From Ovis canadensis (Eukaryota; Chordata; Mammalia; Artiodactyla; Bovidae), in assembly GCF_042477335.2 (NCBI RefSeq), contig NC_091250.1, positions 129,863,384 to 129,927,383 of the forward strand: a stretch of 64,000 nt of DNA, given 5' to 3'. Below the pieces are notes generated by a model. The model searched no databases, was not told the DNA's origin, and was given only the letters and a program-made list of their open reading frames with translations. The translations under genes and the position numbers were made by a program. Below are positions 45,476 through 56,532 of this stretch, piece by piece; the stretch's first letter is position 1; every line of letters begins with the position of its first letter.

Positions 45476-46953
45476 TCACGGCCTGGGAGATGCCACGAAG
45501 AGACGTCTGAGGGAGCGAGGCCGGCACAGGCTGGGTGTGAGGTGCCCTCCTCGCCTGCATCCTTGATCTCCGGGGAGCCGCCCTCCTCCAGCTGCTGCTC
45601 GAGAAGACCTTTTGGCCCCTGTAGCCCAGGTCCAGGCCTGGTTGCTCAGGAACCCCTCCGTGCTTCTCTGTGTGCACGCACCCTAAAGTGTTTCTGCAGT
45701 GCTTACCCACCCTCGGGAGGGCCGGTCCAGCCTCCGTGGGGGACCGGCCTCACGGGCCTTCTGTGACCTTCCGTGTGTCCTAGCGAGCTCGAGTTCACAT
45801 GGGGGGCTCACGGGAGACCCTGGGGGAGCTCGTGTGTGTCACCTCAGCTGCCGCCACTGGCGGTTTGGTTGCCCTCCTCCTAGGGGCCCATCGCCCGGTT
45901 GCTCCAGGTCCGGGGGGCCCCCTGCAGCAGCACTCCCCAGAACATGGGAGGGGCTGGAGCCCATGTGAGGGCAGCGTGGGGGTCCGCACCAGCAAAGGCC
46001 CAGACATGCAGGGACGCGACAGCAGCTGTCATTTCCAGGGCTAGAGTGGGCTCGGCTGGAGAAACCTGCCCTCAGCCCTCGCTGGCGTCAGAGGGCACCG
46101 TCGTCCTCGGCAGCTCTGCCTTCTACGCCCCCAGCCCCCGCCTCCGCGCCGCCGGCAGGGCACTCTGCAGGGCCGTGTCCCGTGTGTGCAGCAGTCCATC
46201 CAGCAAGAGGAACTGTCTCATCTGCGGGTCGCCCCTGTCCCCCCACGGGCTTGCCAACCCCTCCCAGAGGACGTCCCACGTCTGCCCCTGGTGCTCTGGA
46301 CACTGTGAACAAGAATACTCTCTGAGGTCCCCAGGGAGGGGTGGAGGCTTCTTGGTTCCCTGCTGTTGCTATGGCAGTGCCATTGTGGGGTGTCATTGAT
46401 GGGTGCCCCTGGAGGGACTCCGTCTCCCTCGTCCCATGCTGGCACCCGGTCAGAACCCAGGAGACGCTTGGAAGTCGCTGAGTTCACCGTCCTCCATTTC
46501 CTCCTGTGGGGGCCCAGTGCTGGGGTGCTGCCGCCGACAGCCTTCCCCCAGAAAGTGCCGCAGGGCCCTTGTGGTCTCTTGTGACCGCAGGTTGTGAGAA
46601 ATGCTCCGTGTCAGGCTTGAGCTGCTGGTGGGGGATCAGAAGCACAGTCTGGGGAGAGGGGTAGGGGTGGTGGAAGGCCGGGCTGGGGGGCCCATTTGGA
46701 ATAGGGGAGTCAGGGAGGGCCTCGCTGAGCAGGGGCAGGTGAGCAGAGGTCTGCGGGAGATGAGAGAGGCCACTGCAGGCCCAGAGGCTCGGAGGCTGGC
46801 GGGCACTGGCCAGGTCTCTGACGTGTGTGGGCTCCGCTGCCCTTTCCCCACCTCCCCAAGAGGCAGCCGGTGCGGTGGGCTCCCTGTCCCTGGTCCACGG
46901 CAGCCTGTGCAGCCTTCACCCGAGGTGCCCTGCGGCGCTTAATGCGGGACCCC

Positions 46954-47152
46954 AGACCTGCGCTGTCCAGCGTCTTGGCCACAGCCATGAGTAGCTGTCT
47001 AAATTAGATTAAAATGGGTACTTTGGCTCCTCAGTGCCACTGGCCACATTCCAGTGCTCGGTAGCCACACGTGGCCGGTGTCTGCCACATGAGATGGCTT
47101 AGGTTTATATGTTCCTGGCACTGTGGGGCGTTGTGTTGTCCAGCGCTGGTCT
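46954..47152. repeat. Short DNA-transposon remnant with inverted ends
   Basis: The left end AGACCTGCGCTGTCCA (46954) and the reverse complement of the right end, AGACCAGCGCTGGACA (to 47152), form imperfect terminal inverted repeats. Inside are CACTGGCCACATTCCAGTGC and TAGCCACACGTGGCCGGTG, typical of an old mammalian non-autonomous element. I do not name the family. Confidence 0.6.
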
Positions 47153-49137
47153 AAGTGGTCCAGATGACATCTCTGACTTGACTTTAAGCCTCTGTTGTCA
47201 CGTGTGAAAGTAGCACGTGGTGGTTGTAAAACAAGTGAGTCAGTAGGGAGGTGTGTGGAGCCTAGGGAAGCCTGTGGAAGGAGCCATCCACGGGACCCTG
47301 TGGAGAGGGAGTGGGCAGACAGGGGGCCTGCCTCCTCCTCTGGAAGGAGGGGCGGGGCGAGAGCCACCTGCCGCGTGGTGAGGGTCTCACCTGAGGCCGG
47401 TCTGACCCTGCCTGTGAGCTCGGGGATGAGGTTCAGAATCCCCAATACCGAAGCGGGGAGCCCGCCCCTCCGAGGGGTGTTCTGAGGTGTCTGTTGTCCC
47501 TCTAGCGGCTCGAGGGGGGGCGGCTCAGAGAGTGCAGCCGTGGAGCCAGAGACGTGACTGTCGGACCTGCCCTTCGGGCTGGAGGCGGGCCCTGGGCTCC
47601 GCTTTCCTGAGCCCTGGGCTCCTTGTCTCCGATGTGGCGGTAACCAGGCGACGCACAGGGCTTGGCACGGTGGGCAGTGCTGCGCCCTCTCCAGAGTTCA
47701 TCAGGAATCTCTTCCCCGCTTCTTGCTTGAGTAAGCGAGTGAGTGAAGGAATGCTCGGAAGTGCCAGCTTGCCCAAGAAATGAGCCGCCAAGAAAAGAGG
47801 AACAAGGGCTTCTGCGGCCTGGAGGGTGAACCCGATGCCTCTCTTTCGCATGATGATGGCTTGGTTAAAGTCAGGCCACCGGCTGGTTTTGTGTGGTCAC
47901 ACTAGTTCTCTGTTAGGTGGAGGAACTCGCGGGAACAGGAAGGTGTTCTGGGAAATCCCAGCTGGGTCTCATGATCTGCTTCCTTCCCGTTTGAGGATTA
48001 GGAAACTGGTCTATACCTGAGGAAAGAAAGCCTTTACATTCAGCTGCTTGCTGTTCGGTGCTGACATCGACAGGCCTGTTGGCCTCAGGTGGGGGCGGGC
48101 AGGGGCTTTTTGTTCCAGAGTGCTGGAGCCCGTGATCAGGAGCGGCTCTGTATCTGCCCTGCTCAGTAGCCGGACCGTGTTCTGGTAACCCTCATGGGCC
48201 GCACTGACTTCTCGGCATCATTTCTGCCCTGGCTTCTGCAAGGCATTCATGTCTTTAGCGATTCCACAGCCACAGGCAAGGTAGTTTTGGGGAGTGGGGG
48301 ATGAAGAGAATGTCTTTGTTCTTTGCAAGATTGGTTTGACTTCCTGACTTGATGCCGCACCCCCAGTGCCCTGGCACTATCGGGAAGGCGCGTGCTGCGT
48401 CTTTATGGAAACTGAAGTTATGGTCGCCTGGGAGGGTGGCTCAGTGTGCAGGTCAGGACCCTGGTGGGGGGGCACAAGGGCACGGAGGAGCCACAGGCTG
48501 GCCCATCCCTGCAACACGCTTCTTCAGCTGCCAGCTACTCGCTGCTCAGAGATAAACTTCCCTCTGCCCGGTTGAGTATAAGAGCTGTTCTACTTAAAGA
48601 ATGCTAGTGGAATGGTAGAGCGGTTAACCCCGTCTTGCTCGGTTTCCCGCCGTGAGTAGCGCCTGTTTTAAACCGGCTGCGCGCCCTGGACACTCGGTGC
48701 AGCTGACAGGTAAGCTCTGCTGCGCCATCTGCATCTTCCGTGTGCACGTCTTGCTGGATTGCCACATCAGACCAGCTAGTTCCTGTTGACGTTGACTGAG
48801 CTGGGTCTGTAAGGGAGAGCTGTTTCAGTTCCACTTCTGCTGATTCTGTTGTGAGTTGTTGTGGTTTGTCTCGGGATTCCTGTAAGACTCTATATATGGA
48901 GGAGTGATGAGTCATCCAGATTTGCCTAATGGCCGTGGTGACCGCCCCCCGCCCCACCTCCCAGCCACAGTCCACTTTCCCATTCAGAGGCTTTAAGAAT
49001 TTAAGCTCTGTGTACAGTGTTACAGGGAAGAGTGAATGTTTATAGGGGTCTGAAAACTAGAGTTTAGAATTAAGTCCTCATTTCCTTTAGGTTTCAGGAT
49101 TAGGTGGTTAAATACATTTCCTAGCAGGAGGAGAAAG

Positions 49138-49334
49138 AAGTGAAAGTGTTAGTCACTCAGTCGTGTCTGACTCTTTGCGACCCCATGGACCTGTAGCCCG
49201 CCAGGCTCCTAATTCTCCAGGCAGGAGTACTGAAATGGGTTGCCATTCTCTTCTCCAGCGGATCTTTCCAACCCAGGGATCAAACCCGGGTCTCCTGCAT
49301 TGCAGGCAGATTCTTAAGGCACCAGGGGAGCCTA
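49138..49334 (-). mobile_element. Bov-tA SINE (antisense)
   Basis: Reverse copy from AAGTGAAAGTGTTAGTCACT to GGCACCAGGGGAGCCT, with a short deletion in CAGGCTCCTAATTCTCC and another near the head. Confidence 0.9.
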
Positions 49335-50068
49335 GGAGGGGAGGTCCAGGGGAAAAGGTCAGGAGGGCATGGGCTCTGCCTCCCAGTTCACACACTACAG
49401 GGCTGTGTCGACTGAAAAAAGTGCACCACCCAAAAACTGAGAATTCTGTTTCATTCTGTGGCATTCCTGCGGACCATAGCCCCGAAAGGCAGCCTCTCTG
49501 ATAGCTCTGATGGACTGACTGTTCCAGAGAGATAAACAAGGAGCCAGGGTCTGGAGTTTTTTGATGGGGGAAAGAAACAACTTGTAGTCAAACACAAAAG
49601 ATTATTGCTAATCACAGAAAGCAGATGTCTCAAGTTAATGGTTTTAGAGCTTTTCTACGTATGGGAAGATGCAAGAGTCTGTGCTGATTGAAACCATCCC
49701 TTAACTATCTAGGGCCAGTCGTCTGGTTCTCCACCCTGACCCCCCACCCCCACCCCCAGGGCACACCAGAGGGTCTTCTGCAGTAGCTGCTGGCCGGATG
49801 GTAGGCAGCATTCGTATTTACGGGATGGCGGGTGGCATGGTTTTTTTTGTTGTTGTTCACAGGTGGAGAGAGCCTAGTATGAGGAGGAAGAAGAGGGCAA
49901 GTGGCCAGTTAGATGAGAAAGAATGTTTCCTGGTCAGCCCCCACCCTCGCACCTGACTGTTTACTCTGAGTCTTTACCCCGGAATGAACAGGTTTCATTC
50001 TTTTTAGAAGTTCCTTTGACAGCAGTTGTTTTTAAGGCAGAATAAATTGAATGGTGGTGAGAGATTAT

Positions 50069-50208
50069 GGAGAAGGAAATGGCAGCCCACTCTGGTGCTC
50101 TTGCCTGGAAAATCGCGTGAACAGAGGAGCCTGGTAGGCTACAGTCGGTGGGGTTGCAGAGAGTCGGACACGACTGAGCGACTTCACTTTCACTTTTCAC
50201 TTTCAGAG
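50069..50208 (+). mobile_element. Bov-A2-type SINE monomer (sense)
   Basis: GGAGAAGGAAATGGCAGCCC to CGGACACGACTGAGCGACTT, then a TCACTTTCACTTTTCACTTTC tail. Confidence 0.9.
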
Positions 50209-50587
50209 TTTGTGGGGAGAAGACATAAATACGTATTTGCTTAGGTGAATGCTAGATGCTGTAACAAACTTGAAATATATTTGAAGACTCAGACACAGCG
50301 GAGGTTTATTTCCACTCTCTTCCATGTCCTCTCCATCTCCGGGCTCTGTCGATTTCAACCTGAGGACTCCAGGCTCCTTTGCATCGAGCCGGAGAGGGAA
50401 CAGAGTCTGAACGTGCTGCGTGTGGGGGATTTCCTGGGGAGCACACACGTGAGGGGGTGCAGATCACCCCACTCACAGCTTATTGGCTGGCGCTCCGACT
50501 TGTGGCCACACACACCTGTGGGGGGGCGGGGGGCGGCGGCTGGGAAATTGGCCAGTGCCTAGATACAGATTTCTCAGAACACAGGTC

Positions 50588-50740
50588 AGGTAGTCTGGTA
50601 TTCCCATCTCTCTAAGAATTTTCCACAGTTTGTTGTGATCCACACAGGCAAAGGCTTTGGCTTAGTCAAATAAAGCAGAAGTAGCTGTTTTTCTAGAACT
50701 CTTTTGCTTTTTCGGTGATCCAGCGAATGTTGGCAGTGTG
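50588..50740 (-). mobile_element. BovB internal fragment (antisense)
   Basis: The reverse complement matches the reverse-transcriptase region of the long BovB copy (about 57610-57750), including GTGTGGATCACAACAAACTG and TTAGAGAGATGGGAATACC. It is an isolated internal piece without the 3' end, unlike the other BovB remnants here. SVA-like GC-rich duplications near 50510 and 50790 (GCCACACACACCTGTG) flank it. Confidence 0.8.
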
Positions 50741-51122
50741 ACCTCGTAGCCCTGGCCAGCCGTTTTTCTCGACCCGTGGCCACACACACCTGTGAGGGAG
50801 GCTGGGAAACGGGCAGTGCCTGGATAATGAGGAAGTGGGTTTGATGAAGAGTGAGGAGCCTTGGCCGGCCATTTTCCTGAATCATTTTTCTTGATCCCCT
50901 TTCTTCATAAGAAGTAGTGCCTGGGGCCTATACATTGAATGCTCTGGCACCCTCTTGCTTAAATAGTAGTTCTCACCATCTGCAGCATCAACACCTAAGT
51001 GCATCAACACCCAGGGAGCATTCTGCGTCCAGCCCCCGTCCTATGCCACAGCCACAAAACCCTACCAAAACATGACTTACAGTAACAGAGACAACACGTG
51101 GCGAAATGCGACGTAGAGTCTC

Positions 51123-51250
51123 CGGGGACTCGCCTGGTGGTCCAGCGGTGAAGCCTCTGCGCTTCTGAAGCAGGGCACACACATTCCATCGCTGGTCGGG
51201 GAACTAAGGCCCTGCAGGCTGTGCAGCTCAGCCAAAAGCGAAAGAAGTGA
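51123..51250 (+). mobile_element. CHR-type SINE (sense)
   Basis: GGGGACTCGCCTGGTGGTCC head, CGCTGGTCGGGGAACTAAGG middle and CAGCCAAAAGCGAAAG tail. Confidence 0.8.
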
Positions 51251-51408
51251 GTCCTCTGAGCCAGTGTGGGTTACCCTGCCCTTTGGCCTGCTGTGCTGGC
51301 GAACTCCCGTTGTCCCTCCGGAGAGCCGCCTCTGGTCAGCTGTCCTCCCACCCCAGACCCCCTTGTTTGGGTCCACAGTCCATGGTCTTGTTTTGCGACA
51401 ACACCCGC

Positions 51409-51503
51409 ACCCTCTGCAGCCCCCTCACCCTGAGCTTCCTGCAGGTTGAAGGCACCCACACCCTCTGCAGCCCCTCACCATGAGCTTCCTGCAGGTTGAA
51501 GGC
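51409..51503. repeat. Tandem duplication, 51-bp period
   Basis: ACCCTCTGCAGCCCC..GAGCTTCCTGCAGGTTGAAGG occurs twice (51409-51453 and 51460-51503) with a one-base length change and one substitution. It is recent. Confidence 0.95.
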
Positions 51504-51712
51504 AGGGGCTGCGTCCTACGCGGCTTATTCGTTCTGGTTCTGTTTTCCTGGCCAGTGCAAGCGCTTAGTAGGGGTTCAGGAAATCCTCTTAAGTGAAGGA
51601 GCACTAGATTGTGAATCTAAAAGAGTAAGAAAGAGATCTGGAACACTTAGCTCTTAAAGCCTAAATATCTTCCTTTTCAGCTTTGTTATTGTTCTAGAAT
51701 TTGGGAGAAGCT

Positions 51713-51727
51713 CCCCCCCCCCCCCCC
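51713..51727. repeat. Poly(C) tract
   Basis: Fifteen uninterrupted C; likely length-variable. Confidence 0.95.
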
Positions 51728-52586
51728 AACAGTTTGAGCTTCCCCATCAGGTCACCCTGCAGCGTAGGTTTCAGATTGCATGTGTGGCGTCCACACTGGC
51801 GATGTCTGCGAAACTGGCGTGTTCTTCTGGGAGGTTTTTGCCTTTTGTTTTTAATGGTAAACCTTCTTTTACGTGTTTTCCCAAAGCTTCTATTTTTTTA
51901 GTAATATGTAGGAAAATTTTGACTTTTTATGTTCATCATTTTATTTTTGTCCTTTCCACTTTCACACCTGCTATTGATTGTCCTCTTTACTGTATTTCCC
52001 TACAGACTTTCTCTGAATTTTATCCATAAAAATGTGTGTTATCACTACAGCTTGATATCCTGCCTTTTTTTTCTTTTTTTTACTTATTGAAAACATTTTC
52101 TCACATGATTAAAAATGAATTGTCCACACACACTGATGTCTTTGTGGTGGTATCCCGTCCTGTGAATCATTGACTTATCCCACAATAAGGAAATGGTTTT
52201 GTTCCTACTCTTTGATGATGAAGTTGGCTGTGGGCACCTCAGTGTGCACCGCGTGCATTTCAGACGATTTCCTGGGACAGAATCCCAGAAGTGTTCTTGC
52301 CTCCTGACCGTGGCCCTGACCCCGGGTCGGCTCTGATCTGCTGTCTCCCGAGGCGAGGAGGAGAGCCTCTGGAGCCCTCTGTCCTGGGTGCAGATTTATG
52401 GCAGTGAAGGTCCAGCCCTGCTGTATGAACGGGGAAACTCACTGAGGGCCAGTGGACTGGTAGAAGTGTTCACAGCTCTGGCCTCTGGTTGCTAAGTTGA
52501 AGTTTGGGAGGATTTGTCCTTCCACGTCCTGCGGTCTGCAGAATGCAGAGATGCCTTTGGCTTCCTCCCTTCCTTTCCTTGGGCTC

Positions 52587-52732
52587 CCCTGGGTCGAGAA
52601 GATCCTCTGGAGGAGGGCATGGCAGCCCACTCCAGTGTTCTTGCCTGGAGGATCTTGTGGACAGAAGAGCCCGGCGGGCTACAGTCCATGGGGTCCCAAA
52701 GAGTCGGACACGACTGAGCAGCTGACATTTCC
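52587..52732 (+). mobile_element. Bov SINE fragment (sense)
   Basis: GGGTCGAGAAGATCCTCTGG, GCAGCCCACTCCAGTGTTCT and CGGACACGACTGAGCAGCTG. The tRNA head is absent. Confidence 0.9.
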
Positions 52733-53593
52733 ACTTTCCCTTGTCTCCTTCCCCCGGGCGCTTGCTCTGACTCCTGGGACAGTATGCTCTGAGCCCAGCA
52801 CTGCTGGCTCGCCCTGCCCTGCCTTTACCTGACACGTGCTCTTTCCCTCTGCCCTGGTCCCCGGGGCCGATTTCTGCACAGCTTCACGGCCCGGCCCAAC
52901 TGACACCTCTTCTGTGAAGCCTGGCCTGCCGTGGCCAGGGCAGAGGCAGCCTCCCCCAGGCGTGCTGCCCTCTGTTCCCGCAGCCTCTTTCGGTTAGTTC
53001 AGCAGTGTTCTGTCTCGCTTTTACTGTGGGCCCCTCAAAGACAAGGCCTGGGGCTTCGCCACCCCTGATGCCCAGCTGGTGTCCTTGCCTGGCCCTGGAG
53101 TGTTAGAACGTGACTCAGTTCTGTTCACTTGGCCAGCATGTGCTCTTGTTCTGGAGCCGCACGGAAGAGACTGGTCTGTCTTAATCCTCAAGGGCAAGGC
53201 CTGCGGTGTGCACACTCTGGGCTGAGTGTTTTCCATAGGAGAGAAGACAAGGATCTGCTGGGCTCCAGCGAATCCTGGGGCAGGGCCTGGATTTGCTGCT
53301 GTGGAGGGAGAGGGCGCGGGCAGGTGGGCTCCCCAGGCTCCCTGGGTTAGGGACCTGCACTAGCCTGGTCCTGGAAGCAGGGGAGACTGGAAACGTTTTC
53401 ATCACAAACCAGGTGTTCACAGTTCGGTTTTGCTTTAGCAAGTAGAATTGTTGGGCCATTTAAAGCAAACTCTAAAAGTAATTTGCTGTTCATGGAAACT
53501 GCTGGAACGGAGTTAATCTTAAATTCATATGCGTAGATTAAAGCATCAGTTAAACAGATAGCAGGGGAAGGGAACATTTATTAGTGAAGGAGC

Positions 53594-53771
53594 AAAGTTC
53601 TCAGCCTTTGCAGCACAATGGAATTATTCAGGAAACTTGAAAAAAAAAAATTGTCCAGGCCCTGCCCTCAGAGACCAGTTTTAATTAGTTTAGGGTGAGA
53701 GCGGAGCATTAGGAATTTCGAAAAAGCTGCCTAGGTGATTGTAGTTTGCAGCCAGGATTGAGAACCACTCT
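53594..53771 (+). repeat. MER5A remnant (sense)
   Basis: AAGTTCTCAGCCTTTGCAGC at the left and AGGATTGAGAACCACTC at the right are the two diverged inverted ends. The GCCTAGGTGATTGTAG interior matches MER5A. Confidence 0.75.
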
Positions 53772-53779
53772 TGGAAAAT

Positions 53780-53920
53780 ACAGACTTAAGTCCAGATCCA
53801 AGCGTTCTGGTTTACTGCGTGACCTTAGGCAAGGTTATGTCTCTGAATTTCCTCATTTTGAGGAAAATTATGCATAAGCCTGTGGAGGATGGACACCTGT
53901 GTCTCTGATCATCATCGATT
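53780..53920 (+). repeat. MIR (sense), diverged
   Basis: TTACTGCGTGACCTTAGGCA and TCTGAATTTCCTCATTTTGA keep the sense MIR core. Confidence 0.6.
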
Positions 53921-53952
53921 GTATTTCCTGAACTTGGCCCTGCCTCGGAGAT

Positions 53953-54232
53953 GCTGCTGCTGCTACTGCTAAGTCGCGTCAGTCTTGTCCGACTCTGTGT
54001 GACCCCATAGATGGCAGCCCACCAGGCTCCCCTGTCCCTGGGATTCTCCAGGCAAGAACACTGGAGTGGGGTGCCATTTCCTTCTCCAATGCATGAAAAT
54101 GAAAAAGTGAAAGTGAAGTCGCTCAGTCATGTCCAACCCTCAGTGACCCCATGGACTCTAGCCTGCCAGGCTCCTCCGTCCATGGGATTTTCCAGCAAGA
54201 GTACTGGAGTGAGGTGCCATTGTCTTCTCTGG
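53953..54232 (-). mobile_element. Bov-A2 SINE dimer (antisense)
   Basis: Starts with CTGCTGCTGCTACTGCTAAG, two monomers joined by CAATGCATGAAAATGAAAAAG, and ends AGGTGCCATTGTCTTCTC. The flanking CCTCGGAGATG occurs on both sides (53942 and 54233), giving a clear target-site duplication. Confidence 0.93.
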
Positions 54233-54300
54233 CCTCGGAGATGAGCAGTGCTCAAAATATATTTGTTGAGTGAAAGAAATAACATGTATGACTGACTAGG

Positions 54301-54528
54301 TGGTGGTGGTTAGTCACGCAGTTGTGTCCAGCTATTGCGACCCCATGGACTGTAGCCCTCCAGGCTCCTCTGTCCATGGCATTTCCCAGGCAAGAATACT
54401 GGAGTGGGTCGCCATTTCCTTCTCCAGGGGATCTTCCCAACCCAGTGGTCAAATCTGTGTCTCCTGCATTGCAGGCAGTCTCCTGCATTAAAGGTGGATT
54501 CGTAACCGCTGAGCCACCAGGCAAGCCC
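54301..54528 (-). mobile_element. Bov-tA SINE (antisense)
   Basis: GGTGGTGGTTAGTCACGCAG at the left and CGCTGAGCCACCAGGCAAGC at the right. Contains a short internal duplication (TCTCCTGCATT twice, near 54460 and 54478). Confidence 0.92.
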
Positions 54529-55286
54529 CGTGTGCCTAGGGTCAGGATTTGACGAGACGCGGCGCTCGGCCCTATGTAGTGAGCAGACTGCTTTCAGTGT
54601 CATTGATAAGCACTCCTGACAGTCCCAAGGCGGGCAGCTGGGTGGTGGTGCCTCAAAACCAAGAGCTGCTTTTCTTGCTCAGAGTCCAGCAGCTTGTTCC
54701 CAGGGTGGGATGCGAGCCCAGCTCTGCCTGATGCTGAATCTGTGTATGATCAGGGATTCGGATCTTACCTGTCAGAATCCCTAACATGGAAAGAGTGTGG
54801 CCGTTTCGTCCCTTTCCTCAGCCACCATTGTGGTCCTCAGACCACTCACGATTCATGATGCTTGCAGCCTGTTGCTAACGAGCAGCTCCGTTCTCCCTCT
54901 GTTCTTTGGTATCCAGACAGAGATTAAGTATAAAGCTGTGTGGTTTTTCCCTTAGCAGTGTTCTGTACTACATTATGTAGGCATTTTCACTGTGTCTTCT
55001 CTTTCTTCTTAAAAACCTAAGCTAATGTTAGAGGAGGCATCTGTCTTTAATCTTTCCTTCCTGCATTTAAATGGTGGGAGTGTTTGAAGGAGATTTCAAG
55101 GAGGTTGTGGCCCAGGATAACACGGGGTTTTGTTTTGCTCTCTGAGTTATCAGTGGGAGGCTCTGAGGCGGTAGTGCAGTTTCAGGGTTAGTTAATGAAT
55201 TACCTGTTAATGCAGCAAATCCAGCAGGTCTTATGCCAGGCCTTGGGGGTACAAAGACCAAGTAAGGTTCCCCTGTATGTAGTGGG

Positions 55287-55432
55287 CTGCTGCTGCTGTT
55301 GCTAAGTCGCTTCAGTCGTGTCCGACTCTGTGACCCCATAGACGGCAGCCCACCAGGCTCCCCCGTCCCTGGGACTCTCCAGGCAAGAACACTGGAGTGG
55401 GTTGCCATTGCCTTCTCCAGTGCATGAAAGCA
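55287..55432 (-). mobile_element. Bov-A2 SINE monomer (antisense)
   Basis: CTGCTGCTGCTGTTGCTAAG, CACCCAGG-type core replaced by GGGACTCTCCAGGCAAGAAC, and CTTCTCCAGTGCATGAAAG at the right. Confidence 0.92.
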
Positions 55433-55589
55433 GTGGCGCGTAAATAACTGAAACATAGCCCCCAGCCCTCGGTCACAGTCAGTGTGAGTGCTCTGGGGGC
55501 ACAGAGGAGGGACTTGGCGGAAAGGGGCTCCATCAGCCCAGAGGCTCCAGAGGAGCGCGCTTGGAGCTGACTAGTGTTTGCCGAGTGGG

Positions 55590-56311
55590 GACAGAGTGAG
55601 CACCCTCTCGTGTGCCCCTGCACTCACACCCCTTCTCCGTCAGGACCTCGCTCCCTGGGGGCCACCACTGTTCGGACTTGTGTCACCATAGACGTGTTCC
55701 GCTCGTTTTGAACTTTAGGTGTATGGCGTCACGCCGCGTATACTCTGTTCTCTGGCTTTCTTTGCTCAGTTTTGTCTGCGGCTCGCGCAGGTGCTTCCTG
55801 TGCGGCAGCAGGATCCAGTCTTTCTTTCTGGGGGGTTTTCAGGGGTACAGGTAGACCCGTCCCTTTGCGTTCTCCTGTGGGTGGATGTTTCGCTTCCTCC
55901 GCTCGTGACCACTGGGAAGAACGCTGCTAGTAGTGTCTCTCTGTGCACGTAAACCTCAGGTGGACTCGCTGGGCCTGCTTTTGTGGATGCGGCTGGCTGG
56001 TCTTCCGGGGCGGCTGTCCCAGAATGTGCAGAGGCGTGTGCACACGGCTCCTTCCTCTCCCAGACTTGGTGGTGTCAGTTTCCTGGCTTTTTTTTCCTGT
56101 TTTTGCTGTTCTGGTGATAGGATAGGGGTATTTGATTTCATTTACATTTCTCTGATGACTCATGGTTCGATGCACGTTTTCGTATCTTGCTGATTGTTTG
56201 AGAATCTCCCTTTGTGGCTTGCCTGTGGAGGTTTGTCTTAACTGGTTTGTAGGCGTACTGTCTGTATTCAGGATGAGAGTCCTTTGTGAGAGTTATGTAT
56301 TGCAATATCTT
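55590..56311 (-). mobile_element. Old L1, left part (antisense)
   Basis: Reads the antisense of an old mammalian L1: GTGTATGGCGTCACGCCGCG..GGCTTTCTTTGCTCAG, CTGGTCTTCCGGGGCGGCTG, TTTCATTTACATTTCTCTGA and TATGTATTGCAATATCTT in order. It stops at the BovB/SINE insertion and resumes after it at about 58746. Its left end is approximate. Confidence 0.65.
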
Positions 56312-56525
56312 CTGGTGGTGGTGGTTTAGTCACTAAGTTGTGGCCAACTCTTGCGACCCCACGGACTATAGCCTGCCCGGCTCCTCTGTCCATGGGATTC
56401 TCCAGGCAAGAATACTGGAGTGGGTTGCCATTTCCTTCTCCAGGGATCGTCCCGGTGCAGGATTTGAACCTGGGTCTCCTGTATTGCAGGCGGATTCTTT
56501 ACCAACTGAGCCGTGAGGGAAGCCC
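56312..56525 (-). mobile_element. Bov-tA SINE (antisense) at the L1/BovB junction
   Basis: Full-length reverse copy from TGGTGGTGGTGGTTTAGTCA to GCCGTGAGGGAAGCCC. ATATCTT on both sides (56305-56311 and 56526-56532) is a short target-site duplication. Confidence 0.93.
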
Positions 56526-56532
56526 ATATCTT

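Noticed and set aside
48604-48975. 123-residue minus-strand frame in repeat-free sequence with less biased composition
   Set aside because: It looks slightly more protein-like than others, but a frame of this length is expected by chance in 64 kb, and I find no domain, promoter or splice sites. A protein search could reopen it.
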